This document shows positions 1 to 12,401 of a DNA stretch of 64,000 bases, piece after piece. Each line of letters starts with the position of its first letter. Within the stretch, counting starts at the first letter, position 1. A program made the translations under genes and the position numbers. Source of the DNA: Labia minor (taxonomy: Eukaryota; Arthropoda; Insecta; Dermaptera; Spongiphoridae); NCBI GenBank assembly GCA_963082975.1, contig OY720350.1:5308597-5372596 (forward strand), written 5' to 3'. The notes under the pieces were generated by a model, which worked only from the letters and a program-made list of their open reading frames with translations, ran no database searches and was not told the origin of the DNA.

Positions 1-1421
1 CCGATCACTTGAATTAATTGACATTGGTGTGATTCTCACAGTAAGTGAGTAGGTAAATGTATAATATTATAGTTATAGTTATAGTTATAGTTATAATATT
101 AAATATATGCCAATCTTTGGTTTTAGAATGGTGGTGATTAACACTTAACAAAACAGTTTTCTGGAAATGTAACAATTGCCTAGATAACCGTACCAATAAC
201 TACGGTAACTACATATATCAACAAATTCAACGACTAAAAGTTACTAAGTTAAATAATGTAGAATAAACCCCTAGCATTTATGCAACCCACAAACAATACA
301 ATACATGTCTGTCTAAGTAGAAACTTTCAATACTTATAATATACCTATAGATATATATTATATTTTATGATATTATTTTATTATATTATATTTTACATAC
401 ACTATATATATATATATATATATATATAGTATGTAACCCCATTTATTAGTAAAAATAATATAATTCACTTTTAATTTCTTAATAGATTGAATATAAGATT
501 ACTTATGTTTAGTTATTAATTAAAATACTTTTTTTTTATTAAAATACAATATAATTGAGATTTAAATTTCTTTTTCACTATTTTCAATTAATTAATCTTT
601 TTAATATTAAATATTTAATTTGGCAATGATAGTTTTTTTTTGCCATTAGTGAATTTTTATTCTCTTTTAGTCAATATAAAGTATGAGGATTCCCGCATGT
701 GTGTATATTTTATACATTAAACAGTGTTTTAATAAGGAAAAGGATAATTAGTTTTAGCTTGAGCCCCTATTGCACAAATAAAACATTTGTTAATATGTAT
801 ATACATATATTTATAATTATAGTAATTAGAAAAATTAAACATTTTTTTTTCTCTTTAAACAAAAATTTAATTTATAACAAATTAAAAACCGATTCTATTT
901 CTTACTCTTAATTATTAATTAAAGAAAAAAGAAAAAAAAATATTGATGTATGATGACTTTCTTTCTTGACATTTTTCAATTTCCCATAATAAATAATACA
1001 TGCATGGTTCGTATTCATTGGCAGAGTATTTGATAAGGCCATTTAAGAAAATAATTCTCATCTCATCTGGGTTATAAATCTAAGGAGTGTGTCAATAAAT
1101 TCATCAAGACAAAATGGAAAATCGCTGTAGAACTCAAAAGGCATGCCCAACTCGATGATTGAGAGGGAGAACTGTCTGTCCCCTGTGGAATCAAAAGAGA
1201 ACTGAATTTTCGATTAGATAGTTACAAGTAAAACGAACTTCTTTTTCTTCTTTCTTTTTCTTCTTTCTTTTTTCCTTTCTTTCCAAGTCTGATTTACTTT
1301 TTTATGAAAAAAAAAATGGATATAGATTTATACGTGTGTGTGTGAAAATAAAATTATTCTTATCATGTTGAAACATGAAGAGTTTAAAGAATCATTAAAC
1401 CAAACAATATATATATAATAT

Positions 1422-1456
<35 letters not shown>

Positions 1457-4086
1457 AGAAAATGTGAAATGTTTATAACTAAAAGGTTCAGAAAGATTTT
1501 ATTAAAGGAAAATAAAATGCGAATAAACAATTCAATATTCAACGAAATATACACTCGTTATTCAAAAGAAAAAAAAAACAAACTTTTTTCACTTTTTATG
1601 TTGTCTAATAAGTACTTTTATTTTTCTTTAATTTTTTATTTTCTCTATATATATATATGTATATATATTAGATATTAATCAATTATTTATTCTTATAAGA
1701 TGAGGAAATAATAAATTTAAAAATTAAATTAGATAACTACGAGTCCACAAAGATATTTAATTAATATATGGTATATTCAAATTTTCAATTCGCATTACAA
1801 TATTTTCATCTTGTATTGTATGATGTATACTTATAAATATAGTACAAGAATAAATATTATTTTAATTGTAATTATGTTTATTTTTTTTTTTTGTTTTGCT
1901 TTTATATTTAAAACGAAAGGCAAAAACAAGAAGAAAAGAGAGAGAGAAAGGAAAAGAAAATTTGAATTTGACTTTACATTAAAAAAAGAAAGAATGAGAT
2001 AAGATAAGAGATCTCAATTTCACTAAGTAATAAATTTTTAAAAAGTCTATTATCAAAGGTGAATTGAATGAACACAACGACAAAAGGTTCACTTAAATGT
2101 TTAAATTTTACGATCCTCTCTTTTTAACTTTCCTGGGAACAATATTTTTTTATTTTTACTTTTTTTTTAGATAGGTCATTCATTCTTTTCCTATCTTAAC
2201 CAACAACAGTAGATTATAAGGGTATACGTATACTTCTTTTAATTTACTAAAGAGAAGGTAACAAATAAATTTTAAATATAATATTTTAACTGAAATGGAA
2301 TCTCTATAAAAAAACTAAATAAATCAATAATATACATATATTTCTATTTGTATTTTATTAATATGCAATAACTTGTATAATATGTATGTATGTTTACATT
2401 CTTTATTTAAAAGATAATTTGTCTGAAAGGGCGCCAAATTTTGTTTTGTACGGGATGCTCGAAAGCTCAAAACCGATTCTGCAATACATAATAATTAATA
2501 TATAATAAATATAGTTGGATGGAAACAAGGATGAAAGTCATTCTTTGACAGTACAGAGAGACATCATCCCTAAGTGATACGACAGTGCCAGGATCATACA
2601 ACGCGGACAACCAAGTAGTTGCATGCCCAGAGAAGATGTATCATTGAAATCCTGAAAGGATATGCTCCGAGTTTCACCTTCTACTGAACTCTATACTAGT
2701 AACATTAACGGCTCTTTATAAATTGCAATTGCTAAATAAATATAAAATTTGATATATTCTTAATATATGAACTTTATTTTATAGTTAATTTCAAAGTTAT
2801 AATTTATCATGATACTAGATAATTGTACTAATTTTTTTCATCATTAAATATTAATTTTATTACAATTATATAATATTTTATTTTTAATCTGAATAAATTC
2901 AAATTAACCTCTTCTCTTATCAATATTTGCTGGATTCACCCAACGATTTTCTATTTATAATAACCAGAGTGCGCTATCATTTAAATCAAAGATCAATTTT
3001 ATTAATTTTAAACTCGACAACATGCATATATAGATAGATATATAGTAGATATTAAATGTGAATGATATTATTTGGAAAAGATGAGCCATATGTACTGTAT
3101 TTTATTTAAAAAAAATGTTATTGCGAATATGAATTAAATAGGAATGACAATTAGGTTTCATTCCACATCATTATTTTTTTCTCTATTAAATTTTGTATAT
3201 AATTAAACTTTGAATATTTATATAAGTAATCTATTATAATGAGAAATTTGCAAAGAGCAATATATACTAATATATATATATATATAGTATTTATTTTATT
3301 AGATGATTTAAATAAAGAAACCATATTGAATTGAATAAGTGTTACTTTCTCAATATGGCTGTATACTAAATATATATATATATATTATAAATAACAGCTT
3401 GTAGAGTCATGTGAAAGATTATTCAATTAAATATTAAAATATGGTACATTACTTAAATAAGTAGGTAAATATTTTTGCAAATGTAAATTATATTGGTTCA
3501 TGACATCATTTAATATTATATTATAATATAATTTTATAGAGTATAATAAATATTAAAGTGACATTTTCCAACATATGTCGTATTGGATATGTATGTAGAT
3601 CCAATAATAATATAATATTTTATCAAATATTATCATTAAAATCAAACACTTGTATATTTATCAATTAAGTATTTTTTTACTACAAAAATAATATATATTT
3701 TAAAACATATGCGATATAATTTATTTTTTTATTATTTTATTTTAATTAACTACAGGTATATTAAAATAATTTATTGATTTTTTTTATTATTTTATTAATA
3801 CAACATTTTATTATTTTTTATTATTATTTATTATTATTTATTATTATTATTATTATTTATTATTAAAAGAAAAATTATATGAAAAAAGAGAATCTATGAC
3901 TAATTTTTCTGCATTTTAAAGAAAACAAATTTATTATTATTATTTATTATATATGTAGTTATATGTGCAATATTTACATATTTAATATAAATACTATAAA
4001 TTAAAATATTAATTAATTTTTAATATTTAATAGTTCTAGATATACTACGTATTATACAATTATATCAAAATTATTTTGTTTTATCA

Positions 4087-4117
<31 letters not shown>

Positions 4118-4258
4118 GATTCATAAAATTAATTTTTACTATTATATGTTGTATATCTAAAGGAGTATTTAACCAATTATAGAAAATGAAAATTTATTTA
4201 TTCAAATTTTGAAGAACAAACGTTTAAATTAATTTCACATTTATTCTATGGATTAATA
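1..4258. other. AT-rich non-coding filler (probable intron)
   Basis: No coding or mobile-element homology is visible. The stretch holds short simple repeats: an ATAGTT-type run near 69-98, an AT run at 403-428, a GA run at 1423-1452 and ATT runs near 3806-3866 and 4089-4117. A moderately complex patch at 2530-2700 has no recognisable product. The short ORFs here are low-complexity Ile/Tyr/Lys strings expected by chance in AT-rich DNA. Confidence 0.6.
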
Positions 4259-5143
4259 TGAGGTGTGTTCAAAAAGTAAGGTGACTTTGTATTTTTAAGA
4301 AAAAATATTTATTTATTTATCAATAATTATGTTGTCCCCTACAAAGTAATCCTCCTCAGATACAATACACTTATACCAACGGTATTTCCAATCCTCAAAG
4401 CACATCTCATAAGCACTTTTCGGTATAGCCTTGAGCACTTCCAGTGATGCAGCCTTTATCTCCTCAATCGTTGCAAATCTCCGTCCTTTCATAGATCTCT
4501 TTAGTTTTGGGAACAAGAAAAAGTCACATGGGGCCAAATCCGGTGAATAGGGTGACTGAGTTATGATTGTGGTGTTGTTTTTGGCGAAAAAATGTCTCAC
4601 AAGCAAAGATGAGTGAACAGGGGCATGCATTATCGTGATTCAAAAGCCATGAATTGTTTTTCCACAATTCTGGAAGATTTCTTCGTATTGCTTCTCGCAA
4701 ACGGCTCATAACTTCAAGATAATACTGTATATTGACCGTACGATCATATGGTAAGAACTCCTGATGCACTACGCCATGATAATCGAAGAAAACAGTGAGC
4801 AAAACATTTGATCGAACTTGGCGTGCTTTTTTCGATCTTGGTTCACCACTTGTAAACATTTTTTTTACTCAGAACAGTTTCACCATATGCCACTGTCCAC
4901 ATTTTAACTGTTTCGCAGCACTTTATTTTATTTTTTACACAAAATTTGATGCAAATCCTTTGATCCATATTTTTCGATAGCAAAAAATCGCCGAGCACGC
5001 AAAACACTTATAACCTTTACACTTGAAACTTGGTACAGATGTTCGGGAAGAGTGTACCAACATAACAAAACAAAAAAATCGATAATCGAAAGTACGTTGC
5101 CCGCGAAATTTGAAAAGTCACCTTACTTTTCGAACACACCTTG
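4259..5143 (-). mobile_element. mariner element with internal deletion
   Basis: Both ends carry the same inverted terminal sequence, AGGTGTGTTCRAAAAGTAAG followed by GTGAC, and each is flanked by TA (4257-4258 and 5144-5145), the mariner target site. At 885 bp it is clearly shorter than the usual full-length mariner of about 1.3 kb. The missing part is the middle of the transposase. It is therefore a non-autonomous copy that could only have moved with transposase supplied elsewhere. The two ends differ by only a few bases, so it is not very old. Confidence 0.93.
4313..4968 (-). pseudogene. mariner transposase pseudogene
   Basis: Reading from the ATG at 4968, about 40 residues of the N-terminal DNA-binding region are present (DQRICIKFCVKNK, then AYGETVLSKK). 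The frame then jumps directly into the catalytic core at EPRSKKARQ, so the linker and the start of the core are deleted near 4850. The core keeps the first catalytic Asp (TVFFDYHGVV) and the HDNA motif. A frameshift close to HDNA (about 4620-4640) then moves the rest into another frame, where YSPDLAPCDFF supplies the third Asp of the mariner D,D34D triad. The C-terminal part reads through to about 4313. Deletion plus frameshift make it non-functional. The wording of the motifs suggests an irritans-like mariner, but the subfamily was not computed. Confidence 0.92.
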
Positions 5144-6655
5144 TAAATGAATTTAATGGTTAACTTTTATTAAAATGGAGGGAGAGAAAGTAAGAGAAAA
5201 TGTTAAAAAATTCTATTATATAGTAATTATAGATTCGTTAAGGATTGCAACGATTAATAATAATCAACAAATGATAATAATAATAATAATAAAAATATGG
5301 AATGAAATGCTAATTAGAATCTGACTGATTCAGATGGTGTGTGTGTGTGGTGGTTGAATATAAATTTTCTCACTCATTTATTTTATAATGGTAGAAAATA
5401 TTCAATTTCACAAATGAAATTAAACACTCACTTTATATATATATATGTATATCTATATAATGACGATCATAAATCATATTAATTAATAAAATGCTTTCAT
5501 TTTATGCTTCTGACGATGGATTTTCAAAGGGAAAAATGTTTTATGACTGGAAATGGAATTGCAGCATATTTCCTTATCAATTATTACAACAGTAGTAATA
5601 ATTAAGTATAATTGTTCCAAAGGCTCTATAAATTTATAATTGTTATATATGTAGGTGGAATATATAATACATATTATAACAGAATTAAAGGGACTAATAG
5701 AAGCTTTTGATGATGGCTTAAATACTCGTACATATCAGGAAATTATATATCTTATTAATTAATATCTCATGGTTAATATTTATGACGTCATGTAAGAACG
5801 GAATGAAATAATATACCTTTCAATATTATTATTATAAATATGATATATATATATAATTATTTATTAGTACCTATATCTAGATTACTAATTTATTTTTTTT
5901 TATTATTATTATTATTAAAATAATATGTATACGTACATAGTTAATAATTGATATAGAAAATAACATAAAAATTATGCCTTTTTATTCTTTAATCAAAAAA
6001 TTTCTAAAAAGTCTAATTAAACCATTTAATTATTCGTTTTCAAGATAGATTTGAATTTTTCTTTAAAATGAATAGATTTTTTTATCTGCCATTTTTTAAT
6101 CAATTTAATAGAGATATAATTATAATTATTTATTTTTTTCAATATTAATTTTGTTTTATTTTATTGAACAATGTTATTTATAAACTATAAATCAGGAATA
6201 TATTGAATAAGAGAAAATGGAAATTTCAACTTTGAGTATTATTATTCATCTAGTAATACAAATAAGAGAGTAATATAATTAGAAGCTGGAGATTTAATTA
6301 TACAGGCTTCTTCCTATTGGATTCTCATTTCCTTTTGAATCCTTTTAGGGAGTAGTAATCTCCTTCTCTCATTCTATATCTGTCTGTCACCCATTGATTA
6401 AATTCAGCATATATATATATATATATATATATGAATAGTAAAATAATAAATTAAATTTTCTTTCTACCTGAAAGAAAATTGAAGAAAAAAACTCAAGTAT
6501 ATGAAATATGAAAAAAAGAGAATAAAATTATATTTTATTTACATATATATACCTATTTAGGTATATATTAAATATATAACGACATTATTATTATTATTAT
6601 TATTATTATTAATAGAGTTGTCTTAAGTTAAAAAGTTGTAATAAAAGAAACATTT
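5144..6655. other. AT-rich non-coding filler
   Basis: Simple repeats only: ATT runs near 5278-5292, 5905-5918 and 6586-6611, and an AT run at 6409-6432. No gene or recognisable element is visible. Confidence 0.6.
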
Positions 6656-8090
6656 GTTTCCAAACTAAACGTCTCAAAACTTCAAGAGTTTCATAAAAAA
6701 ATAACTGAAAACAAAAATAAATGAGAATTGGTACTCCACAAAAGAGCTAATCAAATACGCAGTTGATAAACTTCGAAATAAAGTAAAAAACTCTTGGATC
6801 ACTGATGGAACGATATCTTTGACTGATCAAAGACGCCTGTTGAAGACCAACAGTAACGTTGAAAATGTCGTAGTGATGTTAAATGAATTGAGAGGAAAAA
6901 CCCAAGCAGCATGTAGAAGAAATAAAAACAACTATTATAAGGGCTTATGTGCGGATGCATAAAATCATGGCGAACATAATAATTTCAAAGATCTCTCCAA
7001 AACTCTGAAAATACTCACTCACGAAAGAAAGAGAAAAAAAATACCCACTAATAATTTCCACCACTTTAGACTGATTACTCTTGTACCCTTTACTAGTAAA
7101 ATAATGCTAACCAATATTCATGAAAGATTGAATAAATATAAAAGACACTAAGGAACAGATTCTAAACATTAGACTTATAATAGAAAAAGCAAGAAAATTT
7201 TCTATTTCTGTTTATTTCTGCTTTATCGATTATTGCAAGGTCTTTTGGACAAAGCTCTGGAAGATTTTGGATGAAATTGGTGTACCACAACATCTGATTT
7301 TATTAATAACGAGTCTATATGAATATAATCTTGGTGTAGTTAAGGTTGAGAATAATCTATAGGGAATACGTATGTAATGGTCCTAGAAGATTGGAAAAGT
7401 TGCATCTCTCTAGGTGGAATAAAATGACAATACAGGACTGTTTGAGAAACTCAGAAAAAAAACTAGTCCAGTCCTTTAGTAGGCTTGCAAAAGTGAGCAG
7501 AGAATTTGGGCTTGAATAGCAGAAAAAAAACAAAAAACTGAGCTCATGATAGTTGACCGAAAACCTTAAAGATCGACGGATATGTTGTGCTAAGACATAT
7601 TATTTACTTTGGGTGTATGATAACTAACTCACCGGGAAATAGCGGAGACTGCATAACGAGGAATTGCATGACTATGCATATTTATTATTATTTGGTGGGG
7701 AGACCGAGTGGGAAACGCCCGCTTGGAAGACCAAGGACGCGGTGGGTGGATAATGTAGGAAGGGACGTGAGAGAGATGGGAGAGAGTAGCGATTGGAGGG
7801 TTGTGGGGGTGTGGTTGCTGCGGCCAAGAACTTTCGAGTTCCTTAGAGCCACAGAGATAGATACATAGATTGATAGTATGATATCTAACATTGAGCAACA
7901 ATTGACGTGTCCAGTTGGGTAGATTTGCGATGATGAAACTGAAAGGTCATCATCAGCCAGATGGATGGACCAGATAGAGGAGAATCAGGACAAGGTTCCT
8001 AATTGCTCCAGGTAGAGAAATGTGGTCCGTAAATTAAAAGCAGTGGGGATATGAAGCTGTCATGCAACTTCTAACATGAAGATATCAAAG
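6656..8090 (+). pseudogene. decayed LINE (endonuclease/RT type), interrupted
   Basis: Fragments of a non-LTR retrotransposon ORF2 can be read in shifting frames. From about 6780 comes the linker between endonuclease and RT (SWITDGTISLTDQRRLLK, then CRRNKNNYYKGLC). At 7060-7130 there is an early RT block (RLITLVPFTSKIMLTNIHERL). At 7160-7370 come RLIIEKARKF, FIDYCKVFWTKLWKILDEIG and SLYEYNLGVVKVEN, the RT finger and palm blocks. The D of the FxDY motif is retained, but stops and frameshifts are frequent. A likely C-terminal piece (ARWMDQIEE, then KLKAVG) follows at 7950-8060. Between the two parts lies a fragment of a different LINE (7625-7885). The layout resembles the endonuclease-RT LINEs often annotated as craniofacial-development-protein-2-like. 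The exact clade is not resolved. Confidence 0.72.
7625..7885 (+). pseudogene. LINE-B 3' fragment
   Basis: This piece starts with ACCGGGAAATAGCGGAGACTG and encodes GDCITRNCM, then RPSGKRPLGRPRTRWVDNVG. That is the Arg/Gly/Pro-rich motif found at the very C terminus of many LINE polyproteins. It ends in the family's 3' tail, AACTTTCGAGTTCCTTAGAG followed by CCACAGAGATAGATAC. The same sequence recurs at 45.6-46.0 kb (+), 35.96-36.2 kb (-) and 59.4-59.8 kb (-), which defines a family here called LINE-B. It appears to sit inside the older LINE remnant. No target duplication was recognised. Confidence 0.75.
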
Positions 8091-9453
8091 TATACTTTTC
8101 ATTTTTTTTGTTTTTATGTTATGTTTTAAAATAATATTAATAACTAAATTTTCTTCTAAAAAAATAAAAAAAAGATAAAAAGTGTAACATTTGATCTATA
8201 TATAATTTCTCAAATTTGAAGAGAAGAAAATTTTAATTAAATATTTAAAATGATAAAGAAATGTATAAAATATCATTGAAATTTTAAGTATATGAATATA
8301 AATATCTTTCATAAATAAAAAACTTTCTATGTATTAATTTAATAAAGTTATTTTAAATTTAGGTATATTCGTATATTCTTTATTTTCCTCTCTTTCTCTC
8401 TCTCTTTCACCCTCTATCTCTCTATCTATCTTTATCAAACTCTCTGGTTGGTATTCTTTAATTAGATTCCCCGTCTTTCATTAAAAACAATCGAATTGAT
8501 CTAAAATTTCAACATTTCATTTTATTTTATTTCTCTCTCTCTCTCTGACTTTTTTTTTCTTTTTTTCTTTCTATACCCCTTCTCAATCTAATATTATATT
8601 TTTCATCTGTTGTCCTCGGAATGCAATTTTTTTTTTATGATTTCTTTTAGTAAATTGAATAACGGTGAACGAGAGTGTATATCAGAATTGTGGAGATCGC
8701 GTTAAGAAACAGACAATCCAACGTCTCCATCTTTCCCTTGTTCTTTCTTCGTCTTAGCTGCTAAAGTAATTTGCTATTGGTGAGAAAGAAAGAACGAGTG
8801 GCAAGGAAGAGGGGTGGGGTGGGAGGATATGGTTAGGAGTTGAAATAGAAAGGAGTGAGGATGAAAAAAGAAAAGGGGAGGGTAATCAGATCACACTTTG
8901 TCTTATCGAATTTCAACCGCCCGCAAGTCGCCGACGTTGACTTGTTGGCTCTTTTTGAGTCGGATGTTTTTCGGGTGAGAAGAAGAGAAGACGGGATACA
9001 CAATCAAGTCGTCAGTAAGCCAAGATGAGGAAGAGGAAGAGGAAGAGGAGGAGGAGGAGAAGGAGGACAAATGTATAGGATTGGAGAGTGTTCTGCTACT
9101 ATATGAGGCTTAACTTTTGCTCGCTTCAATGAAAAGAGGAAGCGGTAAAGACGACCAACGTTAGAGAGAATGGATAGATAGATAGATAGATACTAGTACT
9201 AGTACCAGTAGTACCTAACAAGAAAGAGAGAAAAAAATTGTGAAACGCATAAGATATTCAATTGAGGAAGGTTTTGCAATGCATTAAGGGAAAACGATTC
9301 TTAAGTAAAGAGGAACAAAAAAAAAAAATATATTCTTGTGTTAATATAATTTTAAGGTCTCCGATGTGGTGTTAAATTATTTCTTTTTTAAAAAGAAAGA
9401 AAAAAAATATAATTTCCATTGGTATTTGTATTATTATTCAAATTCAAAAGTTA
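8091..9453. other. non-coding, purine/pyrimidine-rich segment
   Basis: A CT-rich stretch (8390-8600) is followed by a somewhat GC-richer segment (8640-9140) with GA-rich tracts such as (GAGGAA)n and GGAGGA at 9028-9065, and a GATA run at 9175-9192. No open frame of useful length or splice-bounded exon could be supported. The higher GC could mark an old repeat or a regulatory segment, but nothing in the sequence decides this. Confidence 0.45.
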
Positions 9454-9716
9454 AAAAGCTAAGAATCTTTTTTTTTTTTTTTTTTATATATTATTTCAGA
9501 AAATATACAATCTGCCCATTTTAATATAGGCAATAAGTAATTTTTATAAAAAATGAAATACAAACAATACATACATATCATTGGCAATACAATATCATGT
9601 CAAGCAACATATTTGCACTTGACACACACATATTAGTTTTAAATATTATACACTAAACACACACACTCATCCCGAACATTTCATAAACACGCACTTCACT
9701 TTGTCACACATGAATG

Positions 9717-12401
9717 TCAAAATTTTCTATTAACGAGATCCAATATATCATATCTTTTTAATCTCTTGATTGTATCATCCCTAACTAGTAATTTTTTAAC
9801 TAACACATTTGGATGGTTTTCCATTTTTTTAATATACTTTTCACTTAGGATGTTTATTTCATCATTTAAGTTTTTAATTTCTAAGTCCCTTTGTATGAAT
9901 CTAATTGGAACATACCACGGGGCTCTTACAAGATTTTTAAGTGTTTTGTTTTGAAAACTTTCAATTTTTTTTATGTTAGTTTTTGAGGCTGATCCCCAGA
10001 GTTGGATCCCATACATCAGTTTTGGTTTGATTATGGATTTGTATAGAAGAACTTTGCTTTCTAATCCTAGGCTAGAATGTCTCCCTAAAAGCCAATATAG
10101 TTTTCTATACTCTTCCCTTGAGTGGACAATTCTAGCTGAAATATGTTTTTTCCAAGTCAAGCGCCTATCTAGATGGATTCCTAGGTATTTTGCCTCATCT
10201 TTTTGCGGAATGATAGATTTATTCATGTATATTGGTGGGCATGTTTGCCTATTTAAGGTGTAGGTGACAAATATAGATTTGGTTGCATTTATCTTTAACC
10301 GCCATCTTTTAAACCAAAGATATAACATATCGAGATGAGTTTGAAGTCTTTCAGTTACGACATTATGATTTACATTTGTTGAAATGATTGCAGTATCATC
10401 AGCGAAAGTTGCTATGTCATTATAAGGAGAGAGAGGCATGTCTATCATATATAATAGGAAAAGGGCTGGCCCTAGAATACTACCCTGAGGGACTCCTGCT
10501 CTAATTTGCATTAAGTTGGAGGAAGAACACCCATATTTAACAAAAAAGTGTCTATTCGATAGATAAGACTTTAATAATTGATAAAATGTGTCTGGTAAAT
10601 ATTTTTTAATTTTATAAATTAACCCTGTGTGCCAAATTTTATCAAAAGCCTGTGTTATATCAAGATATACTATTCCACAGTAAGATTTACTTTCAAATGC
10701 ATCTTTAATTTTTTTAACTACCCTATGCACCTGTTCTATAGTAGAGTGTTCTTGACGAAAGCCGAATTGATATTCAGGAATTATATTTGTTAAGTAAGGC
10801 TTTAATTCTCGGAATAAAATTTTTTCCAAGATCTTTCCCAAAATTGGAAGAAGACTAATAGGCCTATATGATGTTAATTCATTTGGATTTTTACCTGGTT
10901 TTGGTATCATTATAATTTGAGCTACTTTCCATAATGTTGGAAAGTAATTTAATTTAATTATAGCATTATAAATATTTGCAATAAAAATAAAGGCTATTTT
11001 GGGAAGTTCTTTTAATAATTTGCCTGAAATCAGATCATATCCAGGAGATTTTTTATCTTTTATATTTTTAATTTCGTCAAGAACCTGCTCAAGTTTGATT
11101 TTTTTAAATCTATGGGGGTCCTTATGTAATTTACTAGTTTTTATGATGATTTCATCACACTTGTATTTATTTTCATTTTCAGGGGGTTCATTGAACACAT
11201 TAAATAAGTGCTTAGCAAAAGTATCTACTTTTTCTTTCTCACCTCTAGCCCATCCCTTAGAAGTTTTTATTGGTGGAATTTGGGTTTGGGGTCTTTTTAA
11301 GGTCTTAGTTGCCTTCCACAAAGAGTAATTGCTTTCTTCCCCTGGACTAAGGTTACTTAAGTATTTCTGAATACCTTTTTCTTTTTCAATTTTTAATATT
11401 TTTTTTAAATTTTTTATACATTTATTTAGAGTTTTTTTATCCGTAGGGGACCTTGTCTTTTGCCATCTCTGTCTAGCTTTGCGTTTTTCATCTATTTTGT
11501 CCTTAATTAATTGAGAACAAAGGTTTTTTTGATTTTTAATATTTGCTATGGGGGTAGATTGCAGAGAAGCTTTTTGAATTATTTTTGTTAAGTTGTTTAT
11601 ATTATCCTCAATATCATGTTTGTCTTTTATACAAATATTGAGGTTTATATTTTTTGTTATTAAATTTCTATAGTGGTTCCAATTTGTATATCTATTGAAA
11701 AGGGGAACATTTTTTACTTTTTTATCTAATTGGGTTGATACAGTTAAAATTATAGGAGAGTGATCAGATGATAAATCCAAACTAGATTCAATATTTAAGC
11801 AGTCAAGAGAAATACCTTTAAAAATACAAAAATCTAATAGATCAGGGGTTTTTTTTGGATCTGAAGGCCAGTAGGTTGGTTGACGAGTTGAAATTTCATT
11901 CAGATTTCTTTCTTGAATAGCTTGGTAAAGTTGCCTCCCTCTAGGTGTTGTCAATCTTGAGCCCCAATGGGTGTGCTTAGCGTTGAAATCTCCACCTGAG
12001 ATGAATTTGTGGCCCAAGGTATTAAAAAACTGTTTAAAATGTTCACACTCAATTTTAGTACCCGGCGGGCAGTAAACTGCAGATAGTGAAAGTTTCCCTA
12101 GCCATTCATCAATTTCAATTGTTGTTGCTTGAAGATGCTTTTCCGAATAGTTATTTAATTGATGGTGTTGAATATTTTTTTTAATTATAATAGCAGTTCC
12201 TCCTCTAGCTTTTCCATCCGGATGCTTAGTGTCATATATATTGTATTGGGGTATTTTAATGTAGCTTCTATTAGTTAAATGTGTTTCACTTATGAGCATA
12301 ATATCAATGTTGTTAATTATAAGAAATTTTTTGATTTCGTGTAAATGATTAAATAAACCATTTGCGTTCCATATTACAATTTTAAGTGTTTTTCTATCCA
12401 T
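9717..12401 (-). CDS. Jockey-type LINE ORF2, endonuclease-reverse transcriptase
   Basis: The 894-residue enzyme nicks genomic DNA and copies the element RNA onto the nick (target-primed reverse transcription). Residues 1-225 form an apurinic-like endonuclease with WNANG (11-15), ISETHLT (E39), GGDFNAKHTHWGS (D138, N140) and the C-terminal SSDHSPI (D213, H214). The RT lies at about 435-720: NPNELTSYRPISLLPILGK, DITQAFDKIWH (D581), AGVPQGSILGP and the catalytic FADD box at 666-669. A C-terminal thumb and helical region follows, and no RNase H is visible. Start codon and ORF1 stop share one base (TAATG), an arrangement known to support reinitiation-coupled translation in some non-LTR elements. 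All catalytic residues checked are present and the frame is intact. Confidence 0.96.
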   Translation of the reverse strand: MDRKTLKIVIWNANGLFNHLHEIKKFLIINNIDIMLISETHLTNRSYIKIPQYNIYDTKHPDGKARGGTAIIIKKNIQHHQLNNYSEKHLQATTIEIDEWLGKLSLSAVYCPPGTKIECEHFKQFFNTLGHKFISGGDFNAKHTHWGSRLTTPRGRQLYQAIQERNLNEISTRQPTYWPSDPKKTPDLLDFCIFKGISLDCLNIESSLDLSSDHSPIILTVSTQLDKKVKNVPLFNRYTNWNHYRNLITKNINLNICIKDKHDIEDNINNLTKIIQKASLQSTPIANIKNQKNLCSQLIKDKIDEKRKARQRWQKTRSPTDKKTLNKCIKNLKKILKIEKEKGIQKYLSNLSPGEESNYSLWKATKTLKRPQTQIPPIKTSKGWARGEKEKVDTFAKHLFNVFNEPPENENKYKCDEIIIKTSKLHKDPHRFKKIKLEQVLDEIKNIKDKKSPGYDLISGKLLKELPKIAFIFIANIYNAIIKLNYFPTLWKVAQIIMIPKPGKNPNELTSYRPISLLPILGKILEKILFRELKPYLTNIIPEYQFGFRQEHSTIEQVHRVVKKIKDAFESKSYCGIVYLDITQAFDKIWHTGLIYKIKKYLPDTFYQLLKSYLSNRHFFVKYGCSSSNLMQIRAGVPQGSILGPALFLLYMIDMPLSPYNDIATFADDTAIISTNVNHNVVTERLQTHLDMLYLWFKRWRLKINATKSIFVTYTLNRQTCPPIYMNKSIIPQKDEAKYLGIHLDRRLTWKKHISARIVHSREEYRKLYWLLGRHSSLGLESKVLLYKSIIKPKLMYGIQLWGSASKTNIKKIESFQNKTLKNLVRAPWYVPIRFIQRDLEIKNLNDEINILSEKYIKKMENHPNVLVKKLLVRDDTIKRLKRYDILDLVNRKF

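Noticed and set aside
699-2002. Short frames of 60-70 codons at 699-911, 1469-1678 and 1811-2002
   Set aside because: Low-complexity Ile/Tyr/Lys/Phe strings in AT-rich DNA, no family resemblance, no splice context.
7629-7901. Minus-strand frames opposite the LINE-B fragment at 7.6-7.9 kb (and likewise at 45.7-46.0 kb)
   Set aside because: Antisense shadows of the Arg/Pro-rich LINE C terminus.
8640-9140. Exon or promoter in the GC-richer patch
   Set aside because: No sustained open frame, no convincing splice pair, and mostly GA/CT tracts.
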